DNA from: JBEGHD01 sp049334165
GTDB taxonomy: Bacteria; Bacteroidota; Bacteroidia; Flavobacteriales_D; Sanyastnellaceae
Assembly (NCBI GenBank): GCA_049334165.1
Contig: JBEGHD010000005.1
Reading direction: 5' to 3' (one strand)
DNA length: 64,000 nt
The stretch's first letter is position 1, and each line of letters begins with the position of its first letter. Below, in pieces: positions 9,053 through 17,555 of this stretch. The notes beneath the pieces are model-generated. The model was not told where the DNA came from and did not search any database. It worked only from the letters and a program-made list of their open reading frames with translations. The translations under genes were made by a program, and so were the position numbers.

Positions 9053-12000
9053 TTATCTTCTCAAGTCTACGTAAGTGTTAAGCTCGGTGCCATCTGCGGT
9101 GGTAAAGACAGCGAAGTAAGTTCCTTCAGGAAGCTGCTCGCCATCGTTGTTGTTACCGGCCCAGGTGTTGTCGTAATTCTCTTTTTCGTACACTAGATTT
9201 CCCCAGCGGTTGAAAATCTTCAGATTATTTTCAGGATAGCGCTCCAGCCCGAGGATCACGAAGAAGTCGTTGAATCCATCTCCGTTAGGAGTAAATCCAT
9301 TTGGAAGAGTTAGGTCCGAAGGTTCAGTGAGATTTACAATGAACTCGTAAACACAGCCATTCGCGTCTGTCACAGTCAGCGTGTACTGACCGGCAATCAA
9401 CTCATCTATGTCCAATTGATCGGAAGTGAATCCGTTAGGGCCTGTCCATGAAATGTCGTATGGAGTAGTGCCACCAGAAAGCTCGGTGTTGATGAATCCG
9501 TCATTTCCACCGAGAGTGCTGATGTTGTATCCGTTGTCATAGATCGAAACATCAAAGTCAGGCTCTACTGGAGAAGAACCGCCTACACTGAAAGTGAAGT
9601 CGTAAACGCATCCGTTGGTGTCTTCGATTGTTGCTGTGTAGTCTCCAAAGCTAAGTCCGGTAATTTCGGTTCCGGTTCCAACTTCGTTTCCTTCGCTATC
9701 AGTCCATGTGATTGTTGGATCACCGATGGTGTTTTCTACGATAATTGAAATCGCTCCGTCTGTATCATTTCCGCACTCGACATCAGTAATAGAAGCATCA
9801 GCCGTTACCGTTGGAGGTCCGTCAATTGTGATTTCGAGAGACTGGATACATCCTGCAGCATCTGAAACTACAACGTTGTACGTTCCAGCCAAAATATCAG
9901 TGAGGTCTTCAGTGTCGGCAGTGAAACCGTTAGGTCCTGTCCAATCGAAATCGAAAGGCTCAGTTCCACCTTCAGTTATCAAATCGATTGAACCGTTAGC
10001 CTGACCGCAAGTGGCATCTTCAGAATCAAAGTCGAGTAGGAGTTGATCTGGTTCGATGATGCTAAAGCAGGTGTCCGCCAGACAGCCGTTGGTGTCTTCA
10101 AGATCGATGCAGTACTCTCCTTCTGTAAGGTCTGAGATGTAGGTTGTGTCCACAGCACCATTGTCCCAGTCGATGTCCAAATAGTCACCTGTACCACCCA
10201 TTGGGTTGGCTTCGATGGAACCGTTGGTTTCACCATCACAAGAAATGTTGTTGATCGTAGGATCGAAAGTAATCGGATCCGGCTCCACAACTTCAATCGG
10301 CTGAATCAGCTCACACCCGTTGGTGTCAACTACACTCAGCGTGTAAGTTCCAGCGGGAATATCCGTGAGAATCAGGTTGGTTGTGGCAGTGTCTATCCAG
10401 TTGATTTCGTAACCCGGTGATCCACCTTCGACAGAAACTTCGAGTGAACCATCACTCAATCCATTACAAGTGATGTTGAATCCATTGTAATCGGACAGCA
10501 CGGTGTTCACTACCAGTTGGTCTGGCTCTGTGAGCGTGAAGAGTAAGGTAGTGTCGCAACCGTTGTCGTCTGTCACGAGAACTTCGTAATCTCCGGCACA
10601 GAGGTCAGATACGTCTTCAGTAAATGCGATTTCGTTGTCTTGTTCATCTCTCCAAACAAAGCTGTAAGGATCAACGCCACCGGTTACAGTTAGGTCAATT
10701 GACCCATCGCATGCTCCAAAGCAAGAAATGTTGTCACCGCTTGGAAAGATCGAAACTTCTGAAGTCACTTCAAGAGCTTCGTCCGGTTCTGTTACTGTGA
10801 TGCAGTCACTGGCTTCACAGCCTTCGCTGTCGGTTACTGTGTAGCAGTATTCGCCAGGGCGTACTTCTGAAGGATCGAAAGTTGGATCTGGGAAGCCATC
10901 TACAGTCCACTCACCGGTGTAAGGTGGTGTTCCTCCGGTAATACCGGTGTCGATAGAAACTGTATCTCCCACACAAGGGATTTCAAAAATCGGATTTTCA
11001 ATTCCAGTAGGAACCGTCAGGTCGACTGTGAATGGCTCCGGTTCTTCAACTTCTACTTCGATTACCGCAGTACAGCCAGAATCGTCAGTAACGGTCAGTT
11101 CGTAAGTTCCGGCTGGTAGACCGCCAATTGTGCTTCCTGCATAAGTCCCTTCAGGACCAACCCAGCTGTAGGTGAGTGGATCTGTTCCACCAGTTGCTGA
11201 AACTGAAATCGAACCGTCTGAGTCGCCAAAACAGCTTACGTTTTGAATCGCATCTACAGTGATTTGAATTTCTTCAGCTTCATCAACCGTGAAGGTAGTG
11301 TCACCTATACAGTTGTTAGAATCTGTTATTTCGAGCGTGTATTCACCAGCACAAAGGCTGTCGAGTAGCAAACCGTCTTCGTTGGTTCCAATCCAGTTGT
11401 AGTTGGTGTAAGTGCCGCTTCCTCCTGTTGGAGTAGCATCGATCACTCCATCGCAGTTTCCGTTGCACGAAACAGAGTCGATCACGGCAGTTGCGCTAAT
11501 TGGATTAGGCTCAGTGAGTGTAATTGTCGTTGTTGCAAGGCAGTTGTTTGCATCGGTCACATCCACGCAGTAGACACCAGCTGGAAGCCCAGTCAGAATT
11601 CCACTGTTCGGATCGTTAGGCGCTACGTCATCGCAACCACTCCAATCGTATTCGTAAGGTGCTTCACCGCCAGTTACGGTTGCAGAAATCTGACCATCGT
11701 TTTCTCCATTACAAGAAATGTTGAACTCTCCGTCAAACTCCGTAACCTCAATGTTGAGGTCGAGCACTTGAGGAGCCTCAATGAAAATGGAGTCCTGAAC
11801 CACGCAGCCAGAGACGATGTCAGTTACTTCAATCACGTAAGTTCCTTCAAACAAGTTGTTGATCGTTGGTTGGTTCGATCCAGGGAAGAAAATCGCTGCA
11901 TTCTCGAGCCACTCTAACTCCAAATTGAGGTCACCCGTTCCTCCGCTAACGTTCGCTGTTACCGAACCATCGTTTTGTCCAAAGCAAGAGGGAGTTTCGA

Positions 12001-14887
12001 TGTCGACAAAATCAATCTCGATTTCATCATTCTCAGACTCAATGGTAAATTGGTTGATCTCCTGGCATCCGGCTTCGTCAGTTACTGAGAGCAGGTAGTT
12101 TCCGGGGCAAAGGTCAGTGATGTCTTCTGTGTTTGCCATGAAGCCATCCGGTCCGGTCCATTCCAGGGTGTAGTCACCGGTTCCACCTGTGATCGTTACG
12201 TCAATGGCTCCGGTGCAATCTCCAAAGCAAGTCACATCCGTAATTGTTTCTGCGGTGATCGCAATGTCATCATTGGTCGTGAGGTTGATTGTTTCCTCGT
12301 AAGTGCAGCCGAGGTCATCAGTCACGATAACCGTGTAAATTCCAGAGTTGAGATTAGTGATGTCTTCTGTGTCTGCAGTGAAGCCATCAGGTCCTGTCCA
12401 ATCAAAGTCGAACGGAGGAACACCACCTGTTACTGTGATGTCGATTTCACCGATTCCAGCTTCCGGATCAGTACAAGGATTGGGAACAGTTGTGAATGTC
12501 AGGTTGATTGCTGGAGGGCAAGTGAGTTCCACTTCATCTGTGAAAACACAGTCGTTGTCATCCGTTACTGTGAGAATGTAGGTTCCGCAAGGCAGGTTGC
12601 TGATGTCTTCTGTGAAGTAAGTATCACCAGATCCTTCTTCTTCCCACTGAACAGTGTATCCCGGAGTTCCTCCGTCTATGGTGATGTCGATAAAACCATC
12701 GTTTGCATCTGCACAGGACACGTTGTAGGCTCCACTGTGGTAACTAGAAATGTTGTCGTAAGTAACGCTGATTGGTTCGCCCGGTTCGCCAACTACGATT
12801 TCTACAGAGTCGGCACTCGTGCATCCGTTGTTGTCGGTTACTGTAGCGTAGAAAGTTCCGCTTGGCAGGTTCGTTGCCACTGGTGATTCGAGATCCGGAT
12901 CGTGGCTCCAGTTGTAAAAGTAAGGTGTACAGCCTCCGGTGGCGGTGAGTGTAGCCACACCGTTTTGAGCTCCGTTACAAAGCACGTCTACTTGTCCAAC
13001 GAGCTCTACTGCCAGGGGATCTGGTTCTTCTAATGTTGTTGTCGAAGTGATCGTGCATCCAACTTCGTCAGTAATTGTAGCCGTGTATGTGCCAGCTGAA
13101 AGTCCTGTTGCAGTTGGGCCAGTTTGAATCGGATTTGTATCCCATTCGATCGTGTAGTCTCCAACACCACCTATTGGAGTGATTGTAATTTCACCATCGC
13201 TACCTCCGTTGCAAGAAATATCTTCACAACCATTGTCGGCAATTTCGATCGATTCAATTTCGAGGAGGTTGCCTTCCACCACATCAACACAAGCTTCTGT
13301 GGTACAGCCATCGCTGTCGGTCACAGTCACACAGTAGGTTCCTGTGGCGAGACCATCTGGGTTTTGATCGTTCGAAGTAAAACCATCTGGACCGGTCCAG
13401 TCGAAAGTGTAAGGGCCATTTCCATTTCCAACAGTGGTGGTGATGCTTCCTGTACTTCCATCTTCACAACTCACAGGACTTGGTGTTAGGAGAATGTCGA
13501 GAGAAGTAACATTTACCCTAATGGAATCCTGTGCTTCACAATCAGAAATTTGAGAAGTAAGTGTGTAAACTGTCGTTGAGTCTGGGCAGACATCCGTTAC
13601 CAGTGAGTTTGGATCCTGAATTCCCGAGAGCGGAGACCATGAAAAAGTGGCGTCACCTTCTTCCATAGCTACTCCGGTAATTTCGACACATTCACCTGCA
13701 CAGATTGTCGCCTCATCGGGTACGATATCCACGTTGAGCTCGTCTGCGATGTACAAATTCGTACTATCGAGGATTCCTCCGGCACAAAGTGGATTTTCAA
13801 GAAAGAAAGTGATGTATTCGGTTCCTTCGGCCAGTCCATCTGCTATGGCCTCAAGGTCTATTGTGAAAGTTGTTTCATTGGCCGGAATCGTAATCGTGAT
13901 TGGGTCGTTTTCGTTGCCAGTTCCTATTTGTGGAGTGTAGTCCACTCCGTCAGTAGCGGTACCGCCAACATAGAAAGTGACGTTTTGTGACGAAGGTGTC
14001 GCTACATCACGTATAAAGGTTACCGTTCCATCGTTACATCCTTCGATCATGGTGTCAGTTCCACCAGCAGAGGCAGTGAGAATTGTAACGGGATTCGATT
14101 CAATTTTCTCTACAAAAACGGCAGAATCGTAAAGCCTGTCCGATCCGTCAGCAATAATGAGTTTGAGGTGATACTCTTCACATGGAACCAGGTTGCCTAC
14201 TACAGCCTTCAGATCAACTGTGAAACCATCATATTGAACGCCAGATCCAGCGGGGCTTGTGTTGTCGTAAAAATATTGCGAGTTCGTGTTGTTATTTACT
14301 GAGTTGATTGCCACGGCTGTGCTTGTTCCGGGAATCAGGGCAATGTTTACATCAGTTCCGATATTCGGTCCGGAGATGTAAAATCCAAAAACGTCATTAA
14401 ATGGCGAGTCGACCCACTCGTTGTACTCCTCGGAGGCAAACGTGAAATCGAACTTTAATGAATCACCTTGTGGGAAAACATCGAATTCAAAAGTTGTGGC
14501 GTCAAAAGTAGTTCTGTCCTGAGCATCATTTAGGAGTTGACTTCCAGGGAAATCATTGTCGTACTCATCGCAGTTCAGACAGTTTGATCCATTCAGTTGT
14601 GGCAGTCCGGACTCATCGTTTGGTCCTATCGCATTCATGGCTTTACCAGTGGTGAGAAGGAGACCTTCGCTGGTGCCGATTTCTGTTCCCATAGAGTTGT
14701 AGTACCCCCATGAACTGTCGGCTGCTGTTACTTGCGCGTTGTCGATCACCACTCCATCGCCAACTAGGAGTTGAGCAATATCTTGAGGAGTTGTGGTAGG
14801 ATCCACAATTAATTGTGCGCTCGATGAAGTAAAGCACAGGAGCAGTGCAAATAATGGGAGGACACGAATGAGTAATTTTTGACTCAT
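9053..14887 (-). CDS. Giant SprB-like surface adhesin with T9SS type B (CHU_C) C-terminus
   Basis: A 1944-residue secreted protein. A signal peptide (cleavage near SSAQ, ~residue 24) leads into a choice-of-anchor L domain (~30-265, with TSEGLLLTTG and FTFASEEYNEWV). A Calx-beta-like domain follows (~270-380, GTATDGVDYTPQ), then an Ig/PKD-like segment (~390-460), then about 17 SprB-type repeats (~470-1855), and finally the gliding-motility-associated CHU_C domain (LPNGFTPNGDGFNDFF to the end). CHU_C marks type B cargo of the T9SS, which needs a PorP/SprF-type partner; one is encoded 22 nt downstream. A role as a cell-surface adhesin for gliding or attachment is inferred from SprB. It is probably the first gene of a three-gene operon. 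Confidence 0.95.
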   Translation of the reverse strand: MSQKLLIRVLPLFALLLCFTSSSAQLIVDPTTTPQDIAQLLVGDGVVIDNAQVTAADSSWGYYNSMGTEIGTSEGLLLTTGKAMNAIGPNDESGLPQLNGSNCLNCDEYDNDFPGSQLLNDAQDRTTFDATTFEFDVFPQGDSLKFDFTFASEEYNEWVDSPFNDVFGFYISGPNIGTDVNIALIPGTSTAVAINSVNNNTNSQYFYDNTSPAGSGVQYDGFTVDLKAVVGNLVPCEEYHLKLIIADGSDRLYDSAVFVEKIESNPVTILTASAGGTDTMIEGCNDGTVTFIRDVATPSSQNVTFYVGGTATDGVDYTPQIGTGNENDPITITIPANETTFTIDLEAIADGLAEGTEYITFFLENPLCAGGILDSTNLYIADELNVDIVPDEATICAGECVEITGVAMEEGDATFSWSPLSGIQDPNSLVTDVCPDSTTVYTLTSQISDCEAQDSIRVNVTSLDILLTPSPVSCEDGSTGSITTTVGNGNGPYTFDWTGPDGFTSNDQNPDGLATGTYCVTVTDSDGCTTEACVDVVEGNLLEIESIEIADNGCEDISCNGGSDGEITITPIGGVGDYTIEWDTNPIQTGPTATGLSAGTYTATITDEVGCTITSTTTLEEPDPLAVELVGQVDVLCNGAQNGVATLTATGGCTPYFYNWSHDPDLESPVATNLPSGTFYATVTDNNGCTSADSVEIVVGEPGEPISVTYDNISSYHSGAYNVSCADANDGFIDITIDGGTPGYTVQWEEEGSGDTYFTEDISNLPCGTYILTVTDDNDCVFTDEVELTCPPAINLTFTTVPNPCTDPEAGIGEIDITVTGGVPPFDFDWTGPDGFTADTEDITNLNSGIYTVIVTDDLGCTYEETINLTTNDDIAITAETITDVTCFGDCTGAIDVTITGGTGDYTLEWTGPDGFMANTEDITDLCPGNYLLSVTDEAGCQEINQFTIESENDEIEIDFVDIETPSCFGQNDGSVTANVSGGTGDLNLELEWLENAAIFFPGSNQPTINNLFEGTYVIEVTDIVSGCVVQDSIFIEAPQVLDLNIEVTEFDGEFNISCNGENDGQISATVTGGEAPYEYDWSGCDDVAPNDPNSGILTGLPAGVYCVDVTDANNCLATTTITLTEPNPISATAVIDSVSCNGNCDGVIDATPTGGSGTYTNYNWIGTNEDGLLLDSLCAGEYTLEITDSNNCIGDTTFTVDEAEEIQITVDAIQNVSCFGDSDGSISVSATGGTDPLTYSWVGPEGTYAGSTIGGLPAGTYELTVTDDSGCTAVIEVEVEEPEPFTVDLTVPTGIENPIFEIPCVGDTVSIDTGITGGTPPYTGEWTVDGFPDPTFDPSEVRPGEYCYTVTDSEGCEASDCITVTEPDEALEVTSEVSIFPSGDNISCFGACDGSIDLTVTGGVDPYSFVWRDEQDNEIAFTEDVSDLCAGDYEVLVTDDNGCDTTLLFTLTEPDQLVVNTVLSDYNGFNITCNGLSDGSLEVSVEGGSPGYEINWIDTATTNLILTDIPAGTYTLSVVDTNGCELIQPIEVVEPDPITFDPTINNISCDGETNGSIEANPMGGTGDYLDIDWDNGAVDTTYISDLTEGEYCIDLEDTNGCLADTCFSIIEPDQLLLDFDSEDATCGQANGSIDLITEGGTEPFDFDWTGPNGFTADTEDLTDILAGTYNVVVSDAAGCIQSLEITIDGPPTVTADASITDVECGNDTDGAISIIVENTIGDPTITWTDSEGNEVGTGTEITGLSFGDYTATIEDTNGCVYDFTFSVGGSSPVEPDFDVSIYDNGYNISTLGGNDGFINTELSGGTTPYDISWTGPNGFTSDQLDIDELIAGQYTLTVTDANGCVYEFIVNLTEPSDLTLPNGFTPNGDGFNDFFVILGLERYPENNLKIFNRWGNLVYEKENYDNTWAGNNNDGEQLPEGTYFAVFTTADGTELNTYVDLRR
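9325..13480 (-). repeat. Array of ~17 SprB-type repeats within the adhesin gene
   Basis: In the translation, about 17 copies of a ~80-residue unit follow one another. Each opens with a Cys-containing turn such as NISCFGACDGSIDLTVTGG or NITCNGLSDGSLEVSVEGG. Each then carries a W-containing strand (often DFDWTGPDGFTA) and closes with GTYxxxVTDxxGC. The last unit (starting YNISTLGGNDG) has lost the opening Cys. Copies are diverged at DNA level, so this is an old protein repeat rather than a fresh tandem duplication. Bounds are approximate. Confidence 0.9.
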
Positions 14888-14948
14888 ACCAGAAAATATT
14901 TAAGTGTGATTCTGTTCAATTGATTGAGAGTGTTGACAATAGGTGTGA

Positions 14949-15341
14949 TTAGTTTCTTCGAGTTCTAAACTCTTTGCAACGCACCATAAACTTCTCTTCG
15001 TTAAAATCGGAAAGAAGCTCAACTTCACTGAGAGCAGTGTTTTTTCTAACCAGATCTGTAAAAGCATCGGCCAGTAGTTTCTGGCTACTGAATGTTCCCA
15101 CAACCTTTACTTCAAGTACCGAAGCAGGAATGCAAGCTGAAGCAATTTGGAAGCGGCTGTCGCCAGCCACTGCCGACTTCAGTTTGGAGTATTCTTCAAC
15201 AGATAAATTTTCAATTTCAAAATAGCTCAGTGGACTTTCAGACGATTGTCCAAAGCCTGTGAATACTGATAAGAAGAGTGAGAAAGTGAGTAAGAGGGTG
15301 GGAGCTATTTTAACCTTCAGAGTGCCATGCGATTTAACCAT
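14949..15341 (-). CDS. Small secreted protein of unknown function
   Basis: About 130 residues. A charged start (MVKSHGTLKVK) leads to a hydrophobic stretch and a likely Sec cleavage after GFGQ, leaving a ~95-residue mature domain. The mature part has two Cys (IASACIP and MVRCKEF), and its helix-strand pattern hints at a small alpha/beta fold. I do not recognise the family. I chose the ATG at 15341 because it gives a normal signal peptide; another in-frame ATG at 15380 adds 13 residues and lies inside an inverted repeat. It lies 61 nt upstream of the adhesin gene on the same strand, so it might be co-transcribed with it. Confidence 0.7.
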   Translation of the reverse strand: MVKSHGTLKVKIAPTLLLTFSLFLSVFTGFGQSSESPLSYFEIENLSVEEYSKLKSAVAGDSRFQIASACIPASVLEVKVVGTFSSQKLLADAFTDLVRKNTALSEVELLSDFNEEKFMVRCKEFRTRRN

Positions 15342-15378
15342 CCTTAAAGTAGATATTTGTTTAGTTGTGTTAATATAC

Positions 15379-15407
15379 ATTCGGTAGTCTATCTACACTA
15401 ACCGAAT
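15379..15407. repeat. Short inverted repeat upstream of the small secreted protein gene
   Basis: ATTCGGTAGT at 15379-15388 faces ACTAACCGAAT at 15397-15407 across an 8-nt loop, with one bulged A. A further ATTCGGT occurs at 15430-15436. It lies in the 5' region of the minus-strand gene starting at 15341 and could be an operator or a leader hairpin. Function is not shown. Confidence 0.45.
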
Positions 15408-15449
15408 CCGCTGCAAAAGTGCAAAATATATTCGGTGAAACCGGACTAA

Positions 15450-15480
15450 AAGCAGGTTAAAATCGCATTTTAACCTGTTT
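15450..15480 (-). terminator. Rho-independent terminator after rlmB
   Basis: CAGGTTAAAAT at 15453-15463 pairs perfectly with ATTTTAACCTG at 15467-15477 around a 3-nt CGC loop. On the minus strand the stem is followed by CTTTTAG. It lies 12 nt beyond the rlmB stop and closes the minus-strand run from 20.6 kb. Confidence 0.8.
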
Positions 15481-15491
15481 AGGGTAAAGGC

Positions 15492-16235
15492 TTAACTATT
15501 TAGTCTGCGCTGCCTTAGGGTTTCATAGAGTAGTATTCCAGCAGCTACCGACACATTGAGCGAAGCAATTTTGCCGCTCATAGGTATTTGTAGCTGGTGT
15601 TCTGTATATCTCAATAGTTCAGGGTGGACTCCGTCCTCTTCACTACCCATAATGAGGGCTGTTGGTTGCGTCAGGTCCACCTTGTCGGGTGTTTCGCTGG
15701 CTTTTTCTGAAGCAGCAACGATGCTGATTCCGTAATTTTTTAGTGTCTTCAGAGTATCTCTAAGGCTTGCTACCTTACAGACATTCAGCTGCATAAGTGC
15801 TCCGGCTGATGTTTTAACTGCGTCTTCATTCAGCTGTGCTGCTCCTTTTTGGGGAATTATCAGAGCATCTACTCCGTGACACTCTGCCGTGCGCGCAATG
15901 GCTCCAAAATTTCTCACATCAGTGATGCGATCGAGGATCATCAACAAAGGTGTTCTGCCTTCTTCGAAAACCTGGAGAATCACATTTTCCAAATCTTGAA
16001 ACTCTACAGGGCTGATGTAGGTGATCACACCCTGGTGATTTTTTTGAGTGATCCTATTTAGCTTTTGTGCCGGAACGAACTGCACGGCAATTTCATGAGC
16101 GCGAGTCAAGTTGAGGGCTTCTTTGGCAAGGTCGCCCTGCAGGCCTTTCTGAATTAAAACCTTGTCGATTGTTTTGCCCGCTTCAATGGCTTCGGTCAAA
16201 GGTCTGATGCCGAAAAGAATATCTGTTGATTTCAT
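15492..16235 (-). CDS. rlmB: TrmH/SpoU-family rRNA 2'-O-methyltransferase (RlmB)
   Basis: Predicted to methylate the 2'-O of G2251 in 23S rRNA with S-adenosylmethionine. From the ATG at 16235 the protein is 247 residues, the family's usual size. It has an N-terminal substrate-binding domain (DILFGIRPLTEAIEAG) and the SPOUT knot motifs: DRITDVRNFGAIARTAECHG, then IMGSEEDGVHPELL, then IPMSGKIASLNVSVAAGILLYE. The frame stays open upstream to 16418, but that part overlaps the GWxTD gene in another frame and has no family similarity, so I reject it. The start is 7 nt after the GWxTD stop, so it is the last gene of that transcript. Confidence 0.93.
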   Translation of the reverse strand: MKSTDILFGIRPLTEAIEAGKTIDKVLIQKGLQGDLAKEALNLTRAHEIAVQFVPAQKLNRITQKNHQGVITYISPVEFQDLENVILQVFEEGRTPLLMILDRITDVRNFGAIARTAECHGVDALIIPQKGAAQLNEDAVKTSAGALMQLNVCKVASLRDTLKTLKNYGISIVAASEKASETPDKVDLTQPTALIMGSEEDGVHPELLRYTEHQLQIPMSGKIASLNVSVAAGILLYETLRQRRLNS

Positions 16236-16242
16236 TTGCTGC

Positions 16243-17514
16243 TTACTGATTGTAGATTCTGCCCGAACGCCAACTCTGCACAGCTCTATCCCAAAAGGTG
16301 CGATAAGACATGTCTCTGGCAAGTTCGTAGTGATTGTCGGAAATGGCTTCGCGGTTTCGATTAAAAGTGAAGGAGAGCGAGTTGAGGTTGTTTTCCTCAC
16401 CGTAGAGCCATTTTTCAAAGTCAGGTCCGCGAAAAATTTTCTTTGGGTTCCCGAAAATGATGTGGATCAAACCACGATCGGTTTTCCACCCCGGAATATG
16501 GGAAGTGAAGTAATAATTGGCCTCTTCCACCCGGGTGTAGTAATTTTTAATCAGATCTCTTGCTCTGTCCTTGCTTCCCGCATTCTCCATCCAAAAGGCA
16601 TCCATTTTGGCTTTCCTTTCTTTGTGGCCTACCATTCCCTCAAATTCCGACTTGGACATGATGTAGCGGCTCACTGCTATCATTTGGTCGAGTTTGCCCA
16701 CAACAGGGAAATGCTCTGAGTCCACCCAAAGTGAAACGAGTTTGCGATCATTCTCAGGGTTGTGAAACGAAAACAGACCTCGGCTCACCGGAACGATAAA
16801 CTTGTTGCCAACTTTCTCGCATTGACCGAGTTTCCCAGAAGAGATGTCGATTGGAGGAACCTCAACCATAGAAAAGGGTGGAGGTGGTAGCGGAATTTCT
16901 CCTGTGTAGTGATAGTAACGAATATTGTCAGGAGGATTTACATCGCAACTAATGCTGAGCTTCTCTTCTCCGGCAAACCAATTGTGAAAAACAACCTTGT
17001 CGCTCTCATCCGAAATGAGAAAAAACTGCGAAGAGTTTTCGGTTTTGTCAACAACAATTTTTTCTCGGAATCGCGCCCCTCGGTTTTGGTCGATTAGCAT
17101 GATTTCCATCGTGTAGATGGTCCCCATTGGCATGGAAAAAGGAACGAAAGAATTAACAGTTCCCGGTTGCTTGGGATTGCTGGTAAACGACAAGTCCTCC
17201 GCATGAGAAGTCAACGCTTGCTCGGCATCGAAGGAGTTGAACAGGCGATACTCGATGCGAATGTTGGCTTCGAATGGCTCGCTAGGATCGGGCCGAGTGA
17301 AAAGAAACTGACGCAATTCAAATTGAAAATGCAACTGAGAGCTATCCTGCTGATTGTGATACACCACATAATCGGGATGTGGCATGTCCAAATCGTAGAG
17401 ATGGTAGCCGTCCTGGTCATTGCGGCTCAGGTTAGAGGTGCTGGCACAACCCGCAACGAATGCTATCAAAAGCATCATTGAAAAAATCTTTGACGTTGTG
17501 CCCATGCGTTTCAT
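16243..17514 (-). CDS. GWxTD domain lipoprotein
   Basis: A 423-residue lipoprotein with lipobox VAGC (Cys near residue 23). A beta-rich N-terminal half is followed by the C-terminal signature HIPGWKTDRGLIHIIFG, which names the GWxTD family. The family is common in Bacteroidota and Acidobacteriota and has no known biochemical role that I can cite. It sits between rmuC (41 nt upstream) and rlmB (7 nt downstream) on the same strand. A second ATG at codon 4 is possible. An envelope location is inferred from the lipobox. Confidence 0.88.
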   Translation of the reverse strand: MKRMGTTSKIFSMMLLIAFVAGCASTSNLSRNDQDGYHLYDLDMPHPDYVVYHNQQDSSQLHFQFELRQFLFTRPDPSEPFEANIRIEYRLFNSFDAEQALTSHAEDLSFTSNPKQPGTVNSFVPFSMPMGTIYTMEIMLIDQNRGARFREKIVVDKTENSSQFFLISDESDKVVFHNWFAGEEKLSISCDVNPPDNIRYYHYTGEIPLPPPPFSMVEVPPIDISSGKLGQCEKVGNKFIVPVSRGLFSFHNPENDRKLVSLWVDSEHFPVVGKLDQMIAVSRYIMSKSEFEGMVGHKERKAKMDAFWMENAGSKDRARDLIKNYYTRVEEANYYFTSHIPGWKTDRGLIHIIFGNPKKIFRGPDFEKWLYGEENNLNSLSFTFNRNREAISDNHYELARDMSYRTFWDRAVQSWRSGRIYNQ

Positions 17515-17555
17515 TCTGCGAGTTTAGTGAATTTTGTGGTTGTGCTGAGGCAAAA

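Noticed and set aside
9325..13480. Regularly spaced repeats that might suggest a CRISPR array
   Set aside because: The period is about 240 bases, repeats are diverged at DNA level and encode SprB-type protein units in one long frame.
16236..16418. N-terminal extension of rlmB
   Set aside because: It overlaps the GWxTD gene in another frame; the 247-residue form from 16235 matches RlmB.
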